Below, piece after piece: positions 30,871 through 42,672 of a DNA stretch of 64,000 nt (position 1 is the first letter of the stretch; each line of letters begins with the position of its first letter). The stretch lies in NCBI RefSeq assembly GCF_016545825.1, contig NC_052613.1, forward strand, positions 54,418,112 through 54,482,111, read 5' to 3'. Position numbers and translations under genes: made by a program. The stretch is from Eucalyptus grandis (Eukaryota; Streptophyta; Magnoliopsida; Myrtales; Myrtaceae). The notes under the pieces were generated by a model, which was given only the letters and a program-made list of their open reading frames with translations, searched no databases and was not told where the DNA came from.

Positions 30871-33670
30871 TTACACTTGATCAACCACTTGCTCTTCTGG
30901 TCCGATCTTTACAGCGGTCTTATTATCGGCCTCGAGATTAATGCACTTGTACCACTTCGCACAAAACAGATAGATCATGAAATCAAAAGCTGTAAGGACC
31001 GCTAGAAGGAAATAGAACCGGTCTATATGGCCCTTGTTTAAGTCCTGCGGGATCCATCCTTGTTCATTGCCTCTAGTGGTAATTGCTGTGACCATGATAA
31101 CGAGCAAGCTGCTGACGAAATTCCCTAGTGAGATTGAAGCCATGCAAAGTGAACTCCCAAAGCTTTTTATGCCATCCGGGGCTTGTCCATTGAAGAACTC
31201 CAACTGACCCACATACATAAAAACCTCAGACACGCCAACCAGAACGTACTGTGGCGTCTGCCAAAATATGCTGAGAGAGCTGCTCTTCTTTCCTGGTTCG
31301 ACGTATTTAAGCCTCTGGATCTCAGTGGCACCAGCGGCGACCATGGCTAACATCCCGAATATCAGCCCAACACCCATCCTCTGGAGCTCGGTTAGGCCTT
31401 GGGGGTTACTGCTTAGCCTTCCAGCTAATGGCACGATGATTCGGCGATAGATTCCAGTGCAGATAAGGACGCTGCAAATGTCAAAGGCGGACATGCTGGC
31501 TGCAGGAACATGAAATTTCCCGAAATTGGAGCGCATGACATCTCCTTGCTCAACAAAGAGGGAAGCCATTTGCGTGAACACGACAGAGTACATTATAGTG
31601 CATAACCAAACAGGCAGCATCTTCAGAACACATTTGGCTTCTTCAACCTGAGTTACAGTACAGAGTCTCCACGGATTCCTCGAATGGCACAAGTCGTCCT
31701 CTGTTATCGTCGCTGCCTTATCCAGGAACCTGTACAGTTGAGAACAATCACGAAAGTGACAAACTGAATGGAAAAGAACTATAACATAACATGCTTTAAA
31801 AGTATAGTAAAGAAAGAATAGATCCAACAATTTTTTTTGTCGCGTTCGAATAGAATGACAGCGCTGGAACGTTTTATCCGGGATAGCAGGAAGCGTTTGC
31901 GCCACATCAACTGCACTTTATGTGATTTAGTAAAGTTGAATAACTTACGCAAATTCACAGCTGTGAAGAATCTTTCGACTGCCTTTAATTGCAGATTCCG
32001 ATCCTTCTAACTCATAAAGGTCCCCCTCTTTGGTTGGAAGAACATTCATTTTTCTAGTTGCAGCAAGAAAGACCTGAGCGACGCGTGGTAAAGGATTTCC
32101 ACATGGTTTGACCTGCCGATATCCACGAGTGCCGATAAAAAAAAGTACTAGAGCTATAACAGCAGAGGCGGTAGAGACAAGGAATCCAAGTGTCCATTGG
32201 CCAGAATCCTCGTAGCAGACTAAAATGGTATTGGATAGCAGAGATCCTGCATTTAAGGCAAAGTAAAAATAGGAGAAAAAGGCCAGTTTGGATTTGATCT
32301 CTTTTGGGTTTTTCTCGTCGAATTGGTCGGCTCCAAAGGTGGCAATAGTGGGTTGGTAGCCGCCATATCCAAAGGCTATCAGGTATATCGACAAGTAGAA
32401 TAAGGCCACACCAGCTGAAGAAGGGGCCATGCACATCATATCTTCATTGCCACAACCCTCAGGTTTGATCAAGTAGACACTAGATGTCATGGACAAAAGC
32501 GTCAATCCCTAATATTTGTAGCAATTAATCAAATAGTTATGATCATGCTAACATGTAACCTCAAGAAATCCAAAAAAATTCACAGATCATAGTTCATGAT
32601 TACCAGCACAAATATTAGCTGAAAGACTGCGCATGTTAAGTAGCGGCCCCAGTAGGAATCACTGAGGAAGGCGCCGATGAGCGAGCACAAGTAGACAGTT
32701 CCAGTCCACTTACTCACACTATTGGCAGCGGTGGCATTGTCGTGACCAAGAACTCTGGTTAAAAATAAAACCAAGTTCACACCAACACCAAAGAAAGCTA
32801 GAGTTGCTAGGCCCTGATTCACTGCACCATATTGATGAAGAAGAGGAGGTAAAAAACTCATGAACAATCCCGCAATCTGTATTCAACAATTTATTTGAAG
32901 TAAACAGAAAAAAATGTTATCCATTGATCATCTTAGTGGTTGATTCCTCCTGGACAGAGAAGTATGGATAAAGCAAAATGTTTGTTGGACTTGAGTCACT
33001 TGACTACTCATTACCTAGCAGAAAGCTTGCCCATTTCCATCCTCCTGTACTCTTAGGAGCTTTTGCTTGTTCAGTGCTTGCATTTTCATCTCTTCCCTGA
33101 ACATCAGAAAGTAAAGTGGTGACTTAGGATAAAATCTTCTGTGGAATTACTACGATTACTATTCAATAGCCTGATCAAGCCAAGTTACTTTAATTGGTGT
33201 AATCCGACATTATCATCATCACCACATACTTCATTTGCTGGTCTTTCCTTATAAAGAAAGAGTAATGATTCTTGTGGATATTATTACAAATCTTACGCCA
33301 TTAAGTTAACCACCTAGTTAACTTCTAGGGTCAAACTTGAATTTGAAAGTGAGGCAGAGAGTATCCATTTCGTGCTTCCTCATTTTGAACTGCGTTCCTC
33401 ATAATCTAGTAGTGTAGGTCGGTAACAACACAACATCATCACCATTAGGCAAATTCAAGAAGAGGGTGGTCAAAGATGGGCAAACGCACTTCAAGAAACC
33501 CAAGAAGTTTCTATCTTTTTTCAGCTATGGAGCCGAATCACCATCAATCTTGCACCTTAACATTCTAACTCACCCGCATTCCTTAATCACAAAACACTAC
33601 GACTATTTTTATTTGTATTAAAGTTTTGCCTGACCTTCACAGCCCCGTTGCGGAAGTTGAGCAAGTCCAT
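30871..33670 (-). CDS. NPF7-type (NRT1/PTR family) transporter, five exons, complete
   Basis: Minus-strand exons 33,670-33,635, 33,096-33,015, 32,821-32,604, 32,508-31,949 and 31,729-30,871 splice in phase at GT-AG sites (82, 218, 560 and 859 nt after a 36-nt first exon) into 584 codons. The ATG lies in GCCGCCATGG. The protein is a 12-segment plasma-membrane carrier of the proton-coupled oligopeptide transporter fold. NQGLATLAFFGVGVNLVLFL, NSVSKWTGTVYL, GYGGYQPTIATFGADQFDE, SYFYFALNAGSLLSNTI, NPWRLCTVTQVEE and EVFMYVGQLEFFNGQ match the NPF7.2/NPF7.3 (NRT1.8/NRT1.5) branch, which handles nitrate and potassium at root xylem. Residues 41-45 are NQGLA where symporters of the family have ExxER, as also known in NPF7.3. 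The branch is a firm call; the exact orthologue and substrate are not. Confidence 0.93.
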
Positions 33671-36600
33671 GGCGGCAGCAGCGACAGAAGAAGCTCTTCC
33701 TCCTGCAAGAAAGAAAGAGCGAAACAAAGACAACAGAGTCACAATAAATTACTCAAATGCTCACGAAGTCAAGCACGTAAAGATATGTGTAGTGGGCCGA
33801 CGTGACGAAGAGGACGAAGCAAAAAAGAAGAAGGGAAAAGGGAAGAGTTTCATGCATGATTTCCACCTCCTGGAGTGGTGGGGGAAAGCCCCAAAACAGG
33901 CATCGCGCTACGTGGCCATCGATTCATAGTTTCCGAGGACAAGTGCTTCTTTGGGTACGTCAGCCACGAAACTAATCCAGAAGGAAAAAGGGGAAACGCA
34001 CCGACATGACGGACAGGGTTTCGGTTCTAATCTCGCAATATCCGAACGGTGACAGTGTTCTTGAATTTCGGAGCGCTGCGTGCCTACCGTCTCCATGTTT
34101 CTTTCAGCTGACGCGAAGTCCTGACCGGCTCTTGGATCACGTGACTCATCTGTTACTCGTCTTGAACGGGTTATGTGCGGCCCCGTCTCGGCTCGCGATT
34201 CTCTTACATCTTAGATTCCTAATTTCTTTACATCGCATTCTTCTTTTCGCGATGAAGGAATGAGTATTCGAACACTCGTCATCATCTTCTCAATAGGAAA
34301 TTCCACCGAACGCGACTGCGAAAGCGTTTCCAGTGCATGCGAGAGCGTCGATGTACACGTATTACCGGCTTGAAGTGTTTTAGACTAGCGCTTTTGCCTC
34401 ATTTGGTTTGCACCGCAAGCCTACTCTTTGAAATTTCTAAACTTGAATAGTAGCGTGGAGACAGAGATGAGACAACTCCAGCTATGGCGTGACGGAGCTG
34501 GAGATGAAACCCCAACACATCTGCCCTACCTGGCCCCGTCGCGTTGCCATCTCTACGTGGGCCTTTGAATTATCTCTTCTTGATTTGATCAATGATCGTG
34601 CATGTTTGGGAGGACATTAGTAGCCAGACATATATATAGAATTACCCATCTATGCGGAAATTCCATTTTCATATACTCATCCAATGAAGGTGAGGTAAGT
34701 GAGGAGGAATCCTTGTCATTCTATCGAATTGATTAGAAGCAATCACAAACGTTTAGATAGCAATTATAGTATACTCCAAGGAGGACATAACATACGTGGA
34801 ATTCGACAAAACAAGATGCTTGAAGAAATTTGAACTCCTGGCGATTGCTATAAATATGAAATCTTGCACCATGGACTATCAACTTTTGGCATAAAACATA
34901 GACGCTGACCATTTGATCAGCTTCGTTCTTCCGAGTTATATCCCCACAATATTGTAAACATTCTTGACGTCTTATCTATATTCCTGATGTTATATTCCAA
35001 AACATTTTGCGGTTTTCAATTATTTGTGACTAAAACCACTCTTGTAAAGAGCCCATTTCGGTTTCTTCAAGAGTTCTTTACGTGCTTCCCTGTGCATCTT
35101 TGAGACCCTAGAAAATGGACAAGTTCTTTTTCTTTTTCAAGAAAAATGCATAATATTGGTCGCTAAACAACAATGATAAGCCCTAGACTACCCAGATGAT
35201 TTCCTGATCTGGGACTTGCTTAATAAAGCAGTAGATGTCATAGACACTCTTACGCGGTTCCAGGGATTAGTTGAGGGTTGATGGATGTCTTAAGAAGGAA
35301 AGAAGTAACTTCTCTGACCCTAGAATATGGGGATGTCGCGAACATCGCCAGCTTCATCGGCATGGAACCAGAGCCAGTGTTCTAAATTGACCATTTTTCA
35401 CTTTCAAAAGAGCTTGAGAATGGTTTTCCGGAGTTCCAAAACTCATGCATATGTCCATGAAAATGTGGTAAGATTGCTTATAAAGAAGAATCAATTGCCA
35501 CGCAACAATGGAGAGGAATGAGTGTACTCACAGACTTGGCCTTGCCGAGGTGAAGTCGCGATGGAGATCAAGACGAGAAGCCACAACTGAGATGGCAAGC
35601 GAGGCTTGTATATATAGCCAAACCGGTGTTTTTGCAGCGCGTGGGAGCGTCGCTTTCCAATGCCAACTTGTGCATGCATAGTGCAATGGATCGAGACCTT
35701 CCTATGTCGATGACATTGGGTGCGGGATGGTTTTTAGTGGGATAGGAGGAGAGGTTGTGTTAGGGTTTTTCTGCGCCACAAATTTCTTCACCATAGGTTT
35801 CCTTCATCATGTTTTAGGTCTTTTTCAGTGGCATAGTGCGATGGCCTCGGACCTTAGGAAAACGATAAAAAAAATGTGCCATCTGTTTCAGGTTCTTTGG
35901 CTGCCAGTTGAGGACCGATCCACTGTCACTCCAACATGCGTAGGTTAATACACGCTCACAAGTTAAATTCCAAGAAAGTTTCGTCACAAAGCACAAGGAG
36001 CAGGAACCGCGGATGGCGCATTTCTAGAACACTTATAGCGTCACTCGCTCTCGAAGCGTCACATAGATATGGAGCATTCAATCAAGTGAGGATCAACACT
36101 TGCACGACTGGAAGGTTGGTTGTAGGTGCAGAAGTAAAAAGATTTGAGGGAATTAGTAGATTGATCGAGATGTCGTTACCTAGATTAAGTCCACACATTG
36201 TTTCTTAAAAGATATAATATATCAAATACAAACTAAGTTGGATACTTTGATTGGCCAATGGAGCCCTCATCGGCCATTGGGCGAGAGTAGCAAGCCCTCG
36301 CCAACCATTGGGCAAGGGCCTGTAGGTCCTCCTCTCTCGGGATTGGCAAGGACTTGTAGGCTTTCTCCTAGTGGCTGGCGGGGGTCGTTGGACCTTGGTT
36401 GGTGACTGGCAACTCCTGGCATTCTTTAAAAAAAAGAAAAAAGAAAAATAAAGTAAATAAGGAAAAATAAAGGAAAAAAATAAATAATTCGAAAAAAGAT
36501 ATTAAGATATTATTTAGAATTTTTCACGTTAACGCTGATTGTGCCATGTAGGATGTTTGGAGTTCATATCCGTGATTTTTGACTAATTATAGTCTGATGG

Positions 36601-37429
36601 ACTTAATTAACAAAATGTGAAAATATTTAGGACTCAATTGATATAAATTGAAATAATTAGGATTGAATTGGGAAAAGTATAATAGGTTATTTAGGACTTT
36701 TTGGATAATTTTGCTCAATTTTAAACAAATCTAAGATCTAGAATATTAGTACCGTTGACAAGTGTCCTTTTAACGAGCGAGTGTACGGCAATAAAAAACA
36801 ATTTCTCTTTTGCATCTGCCCAAAACATGGCTTCAGTGCCCTATCTACATGGTTAAGATATTCGATAAATCGAGGCAAGACTTGGAAAACATTACCAGAT
36901 GCTGGTGTTTCTCAAAACTCAAATTACGCTCCAGACGTTGCCCAAAATTAGGAGACGATCGGTTGACATATCTTCTGTACTCTAACAAGAAAAGCCTAAC
37001 GAAGCACCCTTACATTGGTTGAACTGCCTTCAGTTTGCAATATCATCACCTCTCGAAGGAGCCATGAATATCTTGGTTTTCCCATCGCAACCGAAAGTTG
37101 AAATGTCTGAAACCACCTGAATCGAAGAAATGAAATATCCAACTCGATTAGAAAATTCCTATATAACCTATGTGAAAGAGATGGAGCCTTCTAATTAGAC
37201 CACTGTTTTAGTGGTTATTTGAATTCTAGAACTTCGAGGAGTCGTAGGAACAATAGCTATATTAAGGAAAGAGGCCTATTTCGTACGATTTCGAACGCCA
37301 GTTTCCGGCCTTCCGTTCAGCAAGTTGGTTCCAACCGACTCGTTAGGATTTAGTTTGAGATTTAAATTTGACGATCCTCCCTCTCGAAATAAAACCTAAC
37401 CCTCGTCGTAGCATCAGATAATCATGATC
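33671..37429. other. Intergenic region between two divergent genes (promoters of NPF7 and RAV)
   Basis: About 3.7 kb without a supported gene. The strand facing NPF7 has TTTCTTTCTTGCAG 35 bases before its ATG, so a 5'-UTR intron is possible. A G-box-like TCACGTGACTC lies at about 34,137. A weak protein-like stretch at 35,320-35,460 (GDVANIASFIGMEPEPVF, then a stop and HFSLSKELENGF) may be a decayed gene fragment that I cannot assign. The region 36,240-36,420 is GC-rich with CCATTGGGC(G/A)AG repeats, and 36,430-36,720 is AT-rich; together they resemble a non-autonomous transposon without clear ends. Confidence 0.45.
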
Positions 37430-37700
37430 ATTACCTGATTGATACGCAGGGCGGCCTGTTCCCACGTAAGGTTTTTTGTCCTTTGGCTTTAATGGCGTTT
37501 TTAGCTGACGATACTCTCTCTCCCTGTTCCAAATCTCCTATGGGAAGTGACGAGTCCTAGTTACAAGTTGTACGAGTTCTCTTACTGAAGAAAGTGACGT
37601 CCATGTTACAGGGAAATCCATCTAGTTTTTACTCGCTGATTTAGTCCATTCTTGAAAATGTATTTGTTGTAAGCACGTCAGACATTTCGCGGAGTCTAGG

Positions 37701-38744
37701 ATGATGGCGATGACAGCAGCCACCCTCGTCTTGCGTGATGATTGCGAAGCGTCCGACGTGCGGAAGAGGCCAAGGTCCTCTGAGAGGAGCGGTGGCGAAG
37801 ATGACGCCGCCGCTCCATCCGCAAAGCTCGTAGGGGTGGTGCCGCTGCCAAATGGGAATTGGGGCGCGCAGATATATGCCGACCAACAGAGGATATGGCT
37901 CGGTACATTCCAGACCGAGAGGGAAGCAGCCATGGCTTATGACAGTGCTTCGATCAAGCTCAGAAGAGGGGACTCGCAGAGGAATCTCCCGTGGATCGAC
38001 CTTTCGAAGCACGAACAGAAGTTCCAAGATAGTTTCGCCACAGAAGTAGTGCTGGACATGATTAGGGCCGGGACGTACCGGTCGAGATTGATGGAATTTC
38101 TCAGGAACCAGTCGGGAGATGAGGAAACGGTGGAAGTTGGCATCAATCCGAAGTTAAGATCGATGCCTACGGGTGGACAATACTTGTGTACGCAAATTTT
38201 TCAGAAGGAGCTAACGCCGAGCGACGTAGGGAAGCTCAATAGGCTCGTCATCCCCAAGAAGTACGCCATCAAATATTTCCCTTGCATCAACAGAAACGCC
38301 GAGGGAAATGCACTGCTTCATGGAGGGACCAACGATGTTCAGCTAGTTTTCTACGACAAGCTCATGAAGTCGTGGAAATTCCGGTATTGCTATTGGAAGA
38401 GTAGCCAAAGTTTCGTATTTACGAGGGGTTGGAACTGGTTCGTGAAGGAAAAAGAGCTGAAGGCGAAGGACATTGTCGTGTTTTATTCATATGAGTGCGA
38501 TGAAACGCATGAAAACGGCGATACTTTTGGTCTAATTGATGTACAGTATCATGGTCGTCATGGTCGTCACAATAACACGGGGATCCACGATCTGAATGAA
38601 ATTGGTCTGGAGGTAGAATTGCCATCGAACTTGGGAATAAGTTGCGGATTCACGAAAGCGGAGCATGAGGAAGAACTCGAGAAGGAGACAACAAAGAAGT
38701 TGAAGGGTAGTAGTTTTAAGTTATTCGGTGTACAAATGAACTGA
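37701..38744 (+). CDS. RAV-type transcription factor (AP2 plus B3), intronless
   Basis: A single exon of 347 codons. A basic RKRPR stretch (21-25) is followed by one AP2/ERF domain (about 40-97: KLVGVVPLPNGNWGAQIY, then RIWLGTF and AAMAYDSASIKLR) and one B3 domain (about 164-285: KELTPSDVGKLNRLVIPKKY, then WKFRYCYWKSSQSFVFTRGW). KLFGV at 340-344, three residues from the end, corresponds to the RLFGV B3 repression motif of RAV/TEMPRANILLO proteins. Lack of introns and this domain order are typical of the family, which binds a bipartite CAACA/CACCTG site in the nucleus and represses flowering and growth genes. The first of two adjacent ATGs is chosen because it is preserved in the duplicate. 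It is the intact member of a local pair; the other is broken at 46,978-55,298. The family is certain, the orthologue is not. Confidence 0.93.
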   Translation: MMAMTAATLVLRDDCEASDVRKRPRSSERSGGEDDAAAPSAKLVGVVPLPNGNWGAQIYADQQRIWLGTFQTEREAAMAYDSASIKLRRGDSQRNLPWIDLSKHEQKFQDSFATEVVLDMIRAGTYRSRLMEFLRNQSGDEETVEVGINPKLRSMPTGGQYLCTQIFQKELTPSDVGKLNRLVIPKKYAIKYFPCINRNAEGNALLHGGTNDVQLVFYDKLMKSWKFRYCYWKSSQSFVFTRGWNWFVKEKELKAKDIVVFYSYECDETHENGDTFGLIDVQYHGRHGRHNNTGIHDLNEIGLEVELPSNLGISCGFTKAEHEEELEKETTKKLKGSSFKLFGVQMN

Positions 38745-39839
38745 TTCACGGCGTGGAAAACCAACAATAACAAAGCAAATTGTACTTAAGGACTGACATC
38801 CAAAAGTCGGATTTGGAGGATTCAATAGCCGACAACTCTTTATCTATGTTTCGATGTGTATAAGAACGATAATAATTCGATATCGGAAAGTTCAACAGAT
38901 CGCTCTTCTCCTATTCACAAACTGAATTCCCGAATCTTTATCTGCCATTTGCTGTATTCACTAATCTTCTGGACAAGCCGTCAAATTATGAGCGATCATA
39001 TTGAGTGGACCTACAAGAGGAGAGCGACCGTGATAGGCACTTGGCAGTACGTTGCGCCCTACGACTGACTCATCCGACTTATCAAACTGAAAAAAGGGAA
39101 AGAAAGATGATCGCAAATGGCCTTATTCAAAAGATATCTTATCGGGGGTTGATGGACCTCTCTATGGCAAAACTGCGTCCACATCCGATATTCCGAAGCC
39201 TTTCCAATTTCCTGTGACCTCAGACTGTTGGACAGCTTATCGGTCTGGTCCGACAGCGGGGATAATCCGATGCACAAGCAAACAGAAATTCCACTTCTAA
39301 TGATGCTGCGGCCAACAGGGAAAGGGAAAAAGGGATCGTGAGCGATGTTCATTTGATGGTGAATGCGTACGTGAATACAGGGATCGATCTTGTTTGATTA
39401 GACCAGTGAATAGGGCGATGACCATGGTCGATGAACGTGTGGCTCAAGCTCTTTCAGATGGAGAAATGGATGAGCCTCCTTTCGATAGTTAATGTCCACC
39501 AACTCTGATACAGTCTCCTCCTACATAACCGGCTTCATGCTTCTTTTTGTCTTTGCTCGTACAGAACAAAGGAATTGCGAAGATAAATAATGCATCAAGT
39601 TGTTTGTAAGGGCCAACTTGGTCTTCTTCCCCATAGAGCCGTTGGCTTCAACTATCATCCATATATGATTCATACTAGATCCGACCGACTGTCAATCCTA
39701 TCTCTTCTATGTTCTTGACAGTCCATCTTTATCTCAATAGAGTCTTTCAGTGGTGTGTTTCAGTCCTCTTTCTCATTTCAAAAAGTGAACCATTGGTTTA
39801 AGTACAAGATGCTATCATTATTGCCTAGACAATTAGACA

Positions 39840-40060
39840 TAACAAATTTACCCTAAACTGATATGGATTTTCTTGTAAACTTGCTATGTCAATTGAGTTA
39901 TTATGGTTTAGAAATTTTATAATAAAATTTGACAGAAGTTAACGGAGAGTAAATATGTCATGAGTGTATCGGTTTGGAATTTTTGTCAACCAAAAATTAG
40001 GTTGTGGTAGATTTGTCACTTATGTATCTGTTTTAGATTTTTCGTTATACTAATCCTAAA
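39840..40060. mobile_element. Degenerate copy of the 29,162 MITE family (in copy A)
   Basis: ACAAATTTACCCTAAACTGATA at the left and GGTAGATTTGTCACTTATGTATC near the right, with AAATTTGACAGAAGTTAACGGA between, are degraded versions of words in the MITE at 29,162-29,672. The same remnant stands at 63,112-63,325 in copy B, so it was inserted before the segmental duplication. Confidence 0.55.
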
Positions 40061-40680
40061 AACAAAGAAAATATTGAATAAATTAAGGAAGGATCGGACA
40101 AATAGAGCGAAGAAAACATATCCATTATCAATAGCAATGAATTCGGGATGGATGATTTCTCCAAATTTTGTAACATCATCATTCGCTTCGAGACTAACCG
40201 CTTAAATATTGCAATTTGCCATTGGCAAGAGTAGTCTAAGAATTTTGATGCGTCACAAAGAATGTCTGTATGAAATGAGAAAAGCGTTGTTTCAAGTCAA
40301 TCTCGTCCATTTAAGTGAAAAATGAGCTATCATGTTCACCTCATAAATACTAACATTATTACATCGCAAATTTATTACTATCTTCATCTTCATTTTCCTT
40401 TTTTGGGTTCCCTAACAAAAAAGGCAATTGATTGCTAAACTTATTTGCGTGAGGGAGCATGTCCGAGGGGGTCCGATGTTTATGGATCTAAAGTCATGGG
40501 CCTCATGGCCCATGGGCTTTTCAGATAACATGTCCAAGCGGTCCAAGAGAAAGTTATATCTTACGAGTCCTCCCGATTCTAACGACCGATCAAATACACC
40601 AATTAATTATAATTATTATAGGTTTTATCATGGGAATATCGTTTAAGAAAACTTTGTCATGGGAAGCGTAGACAGTATAA

Positions 40681-42672
40681 CGTCAAATGATATAAGCGCG
40701 CCTTGGATATAAATGTCGGGTCGAATCGACGGATCCAATCGTTTTTTGATGGATGAGGTTAAAAACCATCTGACCTTTTTTTGATCCGATTGATCTTCAT
40801 GTCATTACCCATTTGCATGCGATGCTAACTTATGGTAAATCAGACATTGACTTCCAAAGTCCCGTCATCTAAGCACTTTTTTTTACGGACTATCACTGCT
40901 TAATCATTGTAACAAATATTATCAGAGCATTATGTAAAGCGATGAATGCGTCAATTGAGTAAGCATTACGGACTATAAGCAGGCATGCAAAATGCTCCTC
41001 CACAGAAATCTTTCTCGAATTTTCTTGAGATGGGATTTTGCGTGCTGTAATTTTCGATTTCAAGTTGGATCCGTTCTAAAAATTATAATCCTTTTGTACA
41101 CTTAATCATGTGAAATTCGAGACCTCGCTATGATAAATGACCGAAGCAAAGTTAGCTTAAATGGACAACTAAGAAAGTCTCGGTGTTCTTTTGGTGATTA
41201 AAGTGGTTTAGCTTTTATTTTTACAATTAGTCCTTAACGGGGCTAAACAAAGAAAAGTCAAGAAAGAAAAATTTTGGAAGTATTTTTTCAAGGTGTGTTT
41301 ATTTCGTTAAAAATCAATGACTTAAAAAATATACTTCTTTCAAATGATTGTTCATAACATTTACAAAATTAGCCGATGGAAGGAATTTAAATCATCAATA
41401 CTAATCCACACCTAAACAATTCTGATGTTGATAAAAATAATTTTTATTAATTCATTTTGAATAATGAGTTTTGATATATAAAGATATATATCCATTTATG
41501 ATATGGAAATGACTTGTGATAAGTGGTATTGTATGCTAACTTAAGTGCGATTTTGATGTACAGCGTAACTATTGTCAAATTGCATCATGCATTGATCGGT
41601 CCATAGAAGTGGTGACTGTCACTTATTGAACCATGGTTTTGTACCCTCCCTTTACATTACTATTTGCGTTTCAAGAATGGAGGAGGGCGACAAATTTATG
41701 AAGAGGTTGTGATGATGGGGGTGGTTTCTTTATTTTGGCCTTTGAATGAAGCTTACCTGAGTTTAATGAATTTCTAGTTTGGTGCATTTATGGTATTTTG
41801 GACCTTAGGTTATTTCCATTTATGTAAGGAGAATCCAGTCCATACCTTTTCATGTCGACAGGTTGGATTATGTTCTATGGATATTGGATTAGTGTTTCAC
41901 GGTTGACCAGACGTTTTGGGATATGAGTATATGTTCACAAGTCACAACCGATGTCATTTCTAGGATTTAATCGCAGCCTATGCGATTTTTAAGGCTTAAC
42001 TACAGTTGTTGTAGTTTCTAGGCCTTATCACTTGGTGAAGCATAACCATCGTATTTTGACATGAGCAATGAGTTTAGTATCTATATCAAGAAATGAGATG
42101 TGATAAATGGTATTATATATTAGCTCAATCGTGATTTAATTATTGTAAAATTGCATCATTCATGCTCATTCCACAGAAATGGTGATTCTCACTTAGAGAG
42201 CCGTAATTTTGCTTGCTCAACTTTATATTTCAAGAGCGAAGGAGAGTAATGAATTCATGAAGAGCGCGTGATGGGGGTGGTTTCTTGATTTTGCTATTTG
42301 AACAGATTGAGTTCAAAGAATTTACAATTTAGTACATTTATGGTATTTTGGAGTTCATAGTTATCTCCATTAATGCAAAGTTTTGTCCATTTAATACCTT
42401 TTTGTACAGTGATTTATTTTGTTTAGATTGATACGCATGATGACTGTGGACTGCGCGGCTTTGGAGGATTTTTCATTGGCTTGACCGGTTAAAGTCGTCG
42501 CTTATCATTTTTACTCTCCGTGCCGAGAAAATACAGCGCAGGCGCATCGCACTTTCCTGTCTCCGGCGCTTCGCTAATTCCTAACGAGGAATCCCAGGAT
42601 CAGATCCGGCAAGAAGGACTTCATATCTCCCTTCGATCAAATTCGATGATGATTTTGAGCCCCTGAAGGAGG
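40681..42672. other. Intergenic DNA upstream of the TIR gene remnant
   Basis: AT-rich, no gene. It contains a pair of diverged direct repeats (41,467-41,860 and 42,068-42,405, listed separately). About 190 bases before the TIR start codon, GGCTTGACCGGTTAAAGTCG contains one W-box core (TTGACC). Confidence 0.5.
41467..42405. repeat. Diverged direct duplication, two units about 600 bp apart
   Basis: Unit 1 (about 41,467-41,860) and unit 2 (about 42,068-42,405) share GTGATAA(G/A)TGGTATT, AAATTGCATCAT(G/T)CAT, GATGGGGGTGGTTTCTT, CATTTATGGTATTTTGGA and TCCATT(T/A)ATG in the same order. The bracketed DNA (41,861-42,067) also contains a CAACCGATGTCATTTCTAGG-like stretch not seen in the units. No coding sense. 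Confidence 0.7.

Larger units (their letters stand above)
37430..40680. repeat. Segmental duplication, copy A (RAV gene and about 2 kb downstream)
   Basis: Copy A matches, in order and orientation, 46,720-47,075, 54,306-55,579, 61,942-62,878 and 63,109 to the window end. Example pairs are CTCTCTCTCCCTGTTCCAAATC at 37,510 and 46,793, TATCTGCCATTTGCTGTATT at 38,939 and CATCTGCCATTTGCTGTATC at 55,505, and GATTGCTAAAC(T/C)(T/C)ATTTGCGTGAGGGA at 40,431 and 63,757. Copy A has none of the large insertions present in copy B. After the RAV stop (38,745-40,680) no intact gene is seen. Confidence 0.9.

Noticed and set aside
32054..32434. 126-codon minus-strand frame overlapping NPF7 exon 4
   Set aside because: It is an out-of-frame shadow of the transporter exon.
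33648..33929. 93-codon plus-strand frame with a lysine-rich middle
   Set aside because: It overlaps, antisense, the first exon and 5' UTR of the well-supported NPF7 gene and has no family match.
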